Assembly: GCA_009869945.1 (NCBI GenBank)
Contig: WIXG01000474.1
Location: forward strand, 1-51,901
Reading direction: 5' to 3'
Source: Mesaphorura yosii
Taxonomy: Eukaryota > Arthropoda > Collembola > Poduromorpha > Tullbergiidae
Length of the DNA stretch: 51,901 bases
The position numbers were made by a program, and so were the translations under genes. Positions 45,657-51,901 of the stretch are shown here, piece by piece (position 1 is the first letter of the stretch; each line of letters starts with the position of its first letter). A model generated the notes under the pieces. It was not told the DNA's origin, ran no database searches, and saw nothing but the letters and a program-made list of their open reading frames with translations.

Positions 45657-46640
45657 TTAGATTAACTCGAACATGGTCGCGTGGGTGCGTGTATTTGTGT
45701 CAATCCAACTTCTAAAGTAAGCAAGGGAGCTGTAAACACCTGGACTGCCAGCAAGACCACAGACACGGGATCCCCAAGACACGATCCCCATCAACGTGCC
45801 GGTGGGTGAGATGAGCGGGCCACCTGAATCTCCTCGACACGCGTTGCGTCCTGCATCCCAGCCAGCTCAGATCCTACCCGGCAAAATGGGACGGGGCGAA
45901 TGAGCAGCTCTACAGGCTGCATCGGATGCCATGGGAACCGTGACACGCATGGTGTTCGTGAGTTGAGACACTCCAGTTGGCGAGACAGTGCCCAGGCCAG
46001 CTACGACGGTGGTGGCACCGGGTGGCGGAGTTGATCTGGGGGCGGCTAGAGGAACGGGTACCACGTATCCCTTGAATTGAAACGGAGTCCTCATCCGCCA
46101 GACGGCGATATCAGTGGCCAATATGTTTCTGGAAACAGCGCAACAGTGGCAACAAGGTCATGAGATCATAGCAACCTAGATATAGGCGTAGGCCGCGGAC
46201 CTGATTTGACACTTACGGGTTGTAGCTGGGATGCACCCGAATTTCGACGACTGTTCTCCTCTGTCGGCTCCACTCGTTCGCCAACACATTAGTCTGCCCG
46301 GCTACCACTTGGAATTGATTGGTGGAAAAGTAGAGCAGTGGGCAGCTGTCACGATCCAGTTGGCATTGACGATGGAGCCACCACACCAATAAGACCCACG
46401 AAGAAGAATTTGGACATACGACGGGAATTCACCGAGGCCTACATCGAGTTGTGTACATGCTGGTAAGGCATGCGGAGAATAAAAAGACTCACAAATGCAA
46501 GAACTTACGTGCCGGGCTTCCGCCTATAATCCGAACCGATGAATGGGCGGACTGCTTCTCTCTTGGAAAGAATGGTGAGGCCACGGTGGGCCCGGCGATG
46601 GAGGAAATGGAAGACAATGAGAAATTTCATTGAAGACATG
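45657..46640 (-). pseudogene. Chymotrypsin-like serine protease pseudogene
   Basis: Minus-strand pieces are 46640..46509, 46459..46217 and 46128..45657, with intact GT-AG introns. The protease start (IIGGSPA), the catalytic His (TAAHC), the Asp (ATDIAVW) and the Ser (CRGDSGGP) are all present. The residue six before the Ser, which sets the S1 pocket, is Asn. Three lesions break it: a frame change in the signal or propeptide region; a one-base loss in the Cys codon just after the catalytic His; and an in-frame TGA (about 45874-45876) replacing the conserved Cys before AGWDAG. A TATA box remains upstream. Family enzymes digest protein in gut or haemolymph cascades. It is probably dead; assembly error would have to strike three times. 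Confidence 0.82.
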
Positions 46641-46685
46641 GTCGGTTGCTTTGGAAATACTGTTGCTCCTTTCAGTACTTTGCAG

Positions 46686-46695
46686 CTTTTATACG
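46686..46695 (-). promoter_or_regulatory. TATA box of the protease pseudogene
   Basis: On the minus strand the sequence reads GCGTATAAAAGC, about 50 bp before the first ATG at 46640. Spacing is right for a functional core promoter, so the pseudogene may still be transcribed. Confidence 0.6.
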
Positions 46696-47109
46696 CCTCC
46701 AATGCGGGCATCCCATTCATTCGGTCATCAAATTCTCCGATTCTCCAAGCTTTTATCGGAAATTAGTCTTTCCAACGAATTTGATGGACAATGACAAAAT
46801 GAGACAGAATGCATTCTGAACGTGGTTGGCTTCATTCAATGTTACTCGAATCAAGGTCCATAGCAAAGGCAATGACGACAACTTTGTCATTTAGCATGCA
46901 TCTAGAGCCAGACATTCTTGGTAATCATTTAAACACATGGCAGGCACAAAGCCACACTCTGTGCGGATTGTTGAAATGCAAATTTCCTTCAAGTTGAATG
47001 TTGCTATCCTGAGGATTGCATTTCAACATTCACCACTTGATCAACCAATTCAATTCCACAGCGACTGAAAATAACATGAGCAAATTGAGAGGTTTCCAAA
47101 CTTTCAACA

Positions 47110-48550
47110 ATGACTAAAGCAAAGTGTTTAACGACAAGCCTCTTTCTTTTTGCCTTGTGCGAAGTTTCGGCTTACCAATTAACCCCAAAAGACGACGCCT
47201 TATTGGACGAACTTGAGCGAGCCGCCTTCAGATTCTTCTGGGAACAAGCTGATCCCAATTCTGGCCAAGTAAAGGATCGGGCATTAGCATCAGGAGCTGA
47301 AGATCCGTGAGACATGGCCAACATTGCCTCAACTGGATTTGGGCTGGCGGTGTTAGCAATTGCGTACGAGCGAAACTACATGGACAGGACTGAGATTTTC
47401 CATCGGATTGAAAACACACTCCAATTCATCGTCGATGGCCACCTCGACGGTCACGAAGGCTTCTACTATCATTACGTCAACATGACCAGCGGTGAACGTG
47501 TATGGAATTCCGAAATTTCATCCAAGGACACTGCACTGCTCCTCGGAGGTGTGATCACAGTCCGCAATTATTTTGCCGGAGTGAAACACATTGTGGATAT
47601 GGCCACCGAGATCTACGACCGAGTCAATTTCGGATGGATGCTGAACGGATCCAATTTCCTGAGCAAGGGCTGGTATCCGGAGTCGGGATTCATCGAGTAT
47701 TCCTGGGATCGGTACTGTGAACTCATGATTCTTCTGCTGCAGGCGATTGGTTCGACAACCCATCCAATTCCTTCCAGGCACTGGGACCTCTTTTCACGCG
47801 AGATGTTTACATACCAAAACTACACATACATTCATGGAAATGGCCCACTATTTACTCATCAGTTCTCCCAATGCGTTCATCGATTTTAACAACACCCGCG
47901 ATGCACACGCCAACTACTGGGAAAATTCCGTGATTGCGACCAAGGCACACAAGGCTTTCTGTATAGACCAGTTGGGGCTGGATTGGAGCTCATACAACAT
48001 AAACTTTTGGGGGGTAACAGCCAGTGATACGCCATACGGTTACGACGCTTGGGGTGGACCACCTCTACGTGGCCGGCCGGAGGGAGCAATCGTACCTTGT
48101 GCGACGGCAGGGTCGATTCCATTCCTTCCCGAAGAGACGATTGCGGTGTTACGAAACTTACGTGATAATTTCAATCAAACTCTGATATGGGGGCCGTATG
48201 GATTCATTGATGCTTTCAACCCGATCAATGATGGCCATGGAAATCAGGGATCATGGTACAATCCAGATGTCATTGGCATTGATGTGGGCATTACGATTCT
48301 AATGGCAGAGAATTACCGAACTGGATTCGTCTGGAAATTTTACATGCAGGATCCACAGCTGCAGGCAGCGATGGATGCAGTCGGATTTCAGTCAGAGGAC
48401 CAAGGAGCAATAGCGACGACCAGGGCGACGACAACAACTAAGTCAGGACTGACAGCAGGGACAACAGCAGAATCATCGGGACGAAGATCAAGTGCAATAC
48501 GATCCCTTACTTTCTTGGGACTCATTATTTCTTGTTTTTCCCTTATTTAG
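47110..48550 (+). pseudogene. Bacterial-type glycoamylase (GH144-like) pseudogene
   Basis: An intronless reading unit of about 480 residues with two lesions: TGA at 47308-47310 (between GAEDP and DMANIAS) and a one-base insertion near 47870, after which the frame changes. The matrix is the PF10091 glycoamylase family, which I associate with GH144 beta-1,2-glucanases and which is bacterial in origin: ELERAAFRFFWEQADPNSGQ, ASTGFGLAVLAIAYERNY, WNSEISSKDTALLLGG, RYCELMILLLQAIGSTTHPI and LFTHQFS. It has an animal-style signal peptide (CLTTSLFLFALCEVSA). The end is Thr-rich with a hydrophobic tail (SLTFLGLIISCFSLI), like a GPI-anchor signal. The simplest history is horizontal transfer, adaptation to secretion, then decay. 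Confidence 0.75.
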
Positions 48551-49314
48551 CAGCTTAGAGCATTTGCTTCCAGTTGGTTGCCTCAATATTGCTGTTGTAT
48601 CCTTATATAAATTAGAATGCATTATAGTAGATAATAAAAGGTGCATCGAACCCTTGATAACTGATAACGAAGCGGAGGAGGTGCAATGTCGCCCTGTCAG
48701 GACCGAACCACTAGTATTAAATTCCGGATTTGGTATGTCCAATGTCATTAATAATTGCATGTGCAAATTTTGTCCACGCCACAAATATTCAATTGTGCAG
48801 AGCACAGAAAAGAACAGACTGTTGCATCAATAACTCCAAATAATTAAATATAAAAGCTTTTAGTCGCCTATATTATATTGCCTTAATGAAGAAACTCGGA
48901 AACGTAATTTCCTTAAATAAACATTTGTCTTGATGGTATGTGTAGTCCTTGGACTTTAAATTACATTGACAGAACATCCTGTCAAAGTGTGCATAAAAAA
49001 GAACACACAATTTCGAGCGAGAAGGTTAATTATGCAAGACGTTCCCCAGAAACAGTAATTTCGATGTGTCAACATTAATCTTGACTGTTACCCAATTTTT
49101 GTGCTTGAGACTAATTAAAATTCCAGACGTTATCGAATGACTACCGCAATTCCTGGAAATTCTCCGTCGGCTGTGAAATACTCAATCAAATTCATTTGCA
49201 AGTCATCCATTTTGTATTCAAATTATAGCCTTTGAAGTGTACTGACAACGACGTAAAAACACGTGAACAAGAACTACGCACAAACCGGAATTTGAGTCGG
49301 CATTAATTTCAAGA
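48551..49314. other. Intergenic, no gene seen
   Basis: AATAAA at about 48635 could serve the preceding pseudogene. The remaining frames on both strands are unsupported. AT-rich sequence leads to the receptor gene. Confidence 0.5.
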
Positions 49315-50412
49315 ATGTTGCTAAGCAAAGTGGAAGATAAGTTCTTCAAGCAGGGTTTGCAGGCAGTTTCCGCCTACGCATTTCCATTTGACTGGAATCC
49401 TGTCACAGAAGAATTGTCAGCTACAAAATGTCCCTGGAAACGGACCTGGTATTACTTGAAGTTCCCGCTGAACGTAGCTTACTTCGTCCACCTTATCAGA
49501 GTAGGATTTCCGTACACAGAGGCGGACCTGAGAACCATGTATGGTTTGGTACAAATATTTGCCCATCTCCTCACCATATTTCTTCAGCTCTTTGAAGTAT
49601 TTACATGGCTTGCGTCCCGAAACAGACTGGAATACTTTTTGTATTTTGTTAAGCAGCTGAGAATTCTTGTAGGCTCTCAAAAGGGACGAAATTCAAATCG
49701 AATTCAAGAAACGTGTTTGCAAGCTGCCTGCATATCATGTAATCTCTGTTTTATCGTATTCACGGCGCTGTTTCTGATCACAAAGGGCAGTGTTTTCCAT
49801 TTGGGAAGTCATCTCCTCCCACATCTGGTCTCCTGGCTCTTCCTGTCCTACATTACCCATGATACAATGAATTTCATTCTGTTTTCACTTGGAATTGGCT
49901 ATGTTTACTACGTCGTCTCGACCCACGTCCTGAAGGCCCTTATCAGTACAGCGTCACAGGCTCCACTGGACACCACTCGTCAATACCGAGAACTAGGGAT
50001 TCTAAACTACCTGTTTAACAGTACAATGGGACGTACATTTGTCCCTCTCCTGAAAACAATCCTGGAAACATTTGGCCCAGTCGCAATCTTCTTTACAATC
50101 AAACTGGAAAGAGAAGGAGCTCCAACTGTACTCCTGTTCGGATTGATCTGTGCGACGATGACAGCAGCGTCGATTGAATTTTTACCAATTTGGACCCTGG
50201 CACAAATGCATGAGCTATCAGTTAAGGTATTGGCTTCCTCCCCAGCAGGAATTCCATCGAAACCTGAAGGAAAGCACTTCAACATGTTAAAAAGGTCATG
50301 TCGAGTCTTAAGAAATGAAGTTGGATCAGTTTACTACGTTGATCGTGGTCTCATTCTGACTATGATCAAATTCAAGATTGAAGCTGTCATCTACTTGCTA
50401 CTGAACCTGTGA
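49315..50412 (+). CDS. 7TM chemoreceptor-like protein (gustatory type)
   Basis: Single exon, 365 residues, close to the common length of arthropod gustatory receptors. About seven hydrophobic stretches, from YYLKFPLNVAYFVHLI through TIFLQLFEVFTWLAS and LVSWLFLSYITHDTMNFILF to the C-terminal IKFKIEAVIYLLLNL. It shares QYRELGILNYLFNSTMG before the sixth span and GSVYYVDRGLILTMIK in the last span with the 36684 protein. The intronless structure may mean retroposed or compact genes. Ligand and expression are unknown. Confidence 0.68.
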   Translation: MLLSKVEDKFFKQGLQAVSAYAFPFDWNPVTEELSATKCPWKRTWYYLKFPLNVAYFVHLIRVGFPYTEADLRTMYGLVQIFAHLLTIFLQLFEVFTWLASRNRLEYFLYFVKQLRILVGSQKGRNSNRIQETCLQAACISCNLCFIVFTALFLITKGSVFHLGSHLLPHLVSWLFLSYITHDTMNFILFSLGIGYVYYVVSTHVLKALISTASQAPLDTTRQYRELGILNYLFNSTMGRTFVPLLKTILETFGPVAIFFTIKLEREGAPTVLLFGLICATMTAASIEFLPIWTLAQMHELSVKVLASSPAGIPSKPEGKHFNMLKRSCRVLRNEVGSVYYVDRGLILTMIKFKIEAVIYLLLNL

Positions 50413-51054
50413 GCGGCTATACAGAACATTGTGCATTTCCTACATTCCGCGTTGTAGTTATTAAGTTGAAGAGCTCTTTTGTCTAGTTCAAGAAGTAGGT
50501 TTTTGTTTCCTATAGACGTAAGTACAGTTCGGATTTTGTTCAGAATTGGCATACCTTCAAGTTCCTTTGAAATTTCAATAAATAAATTAAAGTTATGGCA
50601 AGTGTTTCTTCGAAATTTTGTACCTGAATCAAGTCAAAGCAGAACTGGTAGAAGTATGTATTTCGCTAGTTTGCCTCCACGGGTATGGATTCGTCGTTAA
50701 CTAACACGTAGTTTAACTAGAAGCTAACACTAAGTAAGTAATTAGATTGACAACAGACACAAAAATTACTCAATATAAATTTAAAACTTATAACCCCTTA
50801 ATAATTATAGCTGGAAATCATCATTTAATTTTCGAATTAAATAAACATTTCTCAAGCATCCCCTCATTTTAATTTTTCCTTGGTCCTTAGTCCTTTTTCT
50901 CACCTTCGCATCTATAAAATGCATTTAAACCGTGTCCAATAAGTAAGGTTCTTTTTTATTTTTGGCCTGAAATTTTGTCGTTTGGGTAAATGTGGACGAA
51001 ACCATACCTGTACATTACTGGGCTAGCCTACTGATTGTTGGAATCTAGAAGGGC
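50413..51054. other. Intergenic, possible transposon terminal repeat
   Basis: Near 50932, GTGTCCAATAAGTAAGG, about 120 bp from the transposase stop, could be the outer end (terminal inverted repeat) of the mariner-type element that follows. The mate would be outside the window, so this cannot be checked here. AATAAA sites are frequent (50578, 50840). No gene is seen. Confidence 0.4.
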
Positions 51055-51901
51055 CTACCTGACTCCTTTGTAGCCCGTAGCCCGCAAAAGTTTCCAAGCA
51101 TGTCTCATTACACCTTTTCCTGACTCCTTCCCCACAACTTTGCTGATTTCGGTCCAGATAGTACGAAAGCTTCGCAATTTCTTAGCTGGGTTTCTTCGAG
51201 CACTGTATTTTGATTTGCAAAGAGCCGAGAATTTCTCGATTCCACGGAGTTGAGGCACATTGGGAGCATTATCTTTTTTCTTGACGAAATCCACTTTTTC
51301 GACTTCGAGGAACTCCGTGACGACTTTTGCATTATGTGAGGTTGCCAGGTCCGGCCAAAACAAAATATCTTCCATTTTATAATGCTCACGTATGAAGGGC
51401 ATTAATCGTTTTTTCACACATTCATTCAAGTACATGTTTGCGTTGATAGTGCCTTCAGTAATGAATGGGTTGCTCACCTTTCCATTCTCGTCCATCGCTT
51501 GCCAAACCAAGAATTTCTTAGAGAATTTGCTTTTAAATTTAAATTTATGCTCAAATTTGATGCCATTAGGATCAGTACTATGGAAAAATTTCCTTCCTGG
51601 CACTTCTAGTGGGTCAAACGGCACATAACTCTCATCGTCAATGATGAGCACTTTGCTCAGACACTTCTTGTAGATTTTTCGAGCTGATGTTTTGGACCTG
51701 GCTTCTTGCTCCTGAGTTTGCTTTGGTACTGCCCTCCGTACCCTCGCCTTCATGCCCAGTTTCTGTAGTTTAATGTGGCTCACAGTTGATTTGGGTAACT
51801 TCAATTGTTTGGCCACAAGGCGGACAGAAGTGTTGGGATTCTTGTCAAACTTCGACTTAACTTTGCGAATGTTCCTTGTCGATGACTGGATTGGTGGACG
51901 A
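51055..51901 (-). mobile_element. Tc1/mariner DD37E transposase, N-terminus off window
   Basis: An open minus-strand frame runs from the window edge (codon at 51900) to a stop at 51055; about 282 residues are visible. The N-terminal helix-turn-helix is partly present (SVRLVAKQLKLPKSTVSH). The catalytic triad is D in DDESYV, D in FWPDLATSH and E in PQLRGIE. I count 37 residues between the second D and the E, which makes it a DD37E-type member of the Tc1/mariner superfamily. Two residues that are usually conserved beside the last Glu look changed (RPIE to RGIE, and FW to FS), so activity is doubtful. The frame is open in the visible part. The transposase cuts and pastes its element at TA sites. 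Confidence 0.85.

Noticed and set aside
45867..45880. Selenocysteine reading of the in-frame TGA in the protease
   Set aside because: Two independent frame shifts in the same gene make decay the better explanation, and no SECIS-like hairpin was recognised.
1..51901. CRISPR arrays, operons, ribosome binding sites
   Set aside because: The spliced genes, TATA boxes and polyadenylation signals show eukaryotic nuclear DNA; no spaced direct-repeat array was seen.

Overview
The window is nuclear DNA of an arthropod. It carries a Rebers-Riddiford RR-2 cuticle protein gene, a DM4/DM12-family gene and several insect-type 7TM chemoreceptor-like genes. Most introns are short (about 60-110 bp, GT-AG) and genes are dense (about 20 in 52 kb). 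A springtail (Collembola) or a similar compact hexapod genome is my best guess, but this is inference: no marker gene fixes the species. Most gene models below were built by hand from splice sites, and reading phase closes across every junction given.

Layout. 1-1.5 kb: cluster of TATA-like boxes and a small secreted Tyr/Pro-rich protein. 3.3-4.6 kb: RR-2 cuticle protein gene with a recent tandem exon-intron duplication. 4.9-5.5 kb: palindromes and a dead 3' end of a non-LTR retrotransposon. 6.3 kb: possible small secreted peptide. 7.5-10.1 kb: F-box/LRR-like gene. 11-13.9 kb: tandem pair of Lifeguard/TMBIM genes. 14.4-19.1 kb and 25-27.2 kb: two same-strand genes for secreted Ig-domain proteins whose first two domains resemble the outer part of PDGF/VEGF-family receptors, with no transmembrane segment or kinase. 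Between them lie a CENP-C-like cupin protein (minus) and an HACD3-type fatty-acid elongation dehydratase (plus) in head-to-head arrangement. 27.2-28.2 kb: DM4/DM12 gene, tail-to-tail with the second Ig gene.

29.3-31.2 kb: two small secreted cationic precursors with a similar C-terminal Cys loop. 32.4-41.2 kb: three intronless 7TM chemoreceptor-like genes (minus) around an SLC35G-like transporter gene (plus); a fourth receptor lies at 49.3 kb. 41.5 kb: four-Cys secreted peptide. 42.5-44 kb: DNase II-like nuclease. 44.2-48.6 kb is a degenerate block: a long inverted-repeat (foldback) element, a chymotrypsin-like serine protease pseudogene, and a broken gene of the bacterial glycoamylase/GH144-type family that carries eukaryotic secretion and GPI-like signals. 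The right edge holds a truncated DD37E-type Tc1/mariner transposase.

Functionally this is mostly a mosaic of unrelated housekeeping and extracellular genes, not an operon-like system. The most unusual content is the pair of soluble receptor-ectodomain-like genes, one with its whole four-domain module duplicated; the bacterial-type hydrolase pseudogene; and the single-domain secreted peptides.
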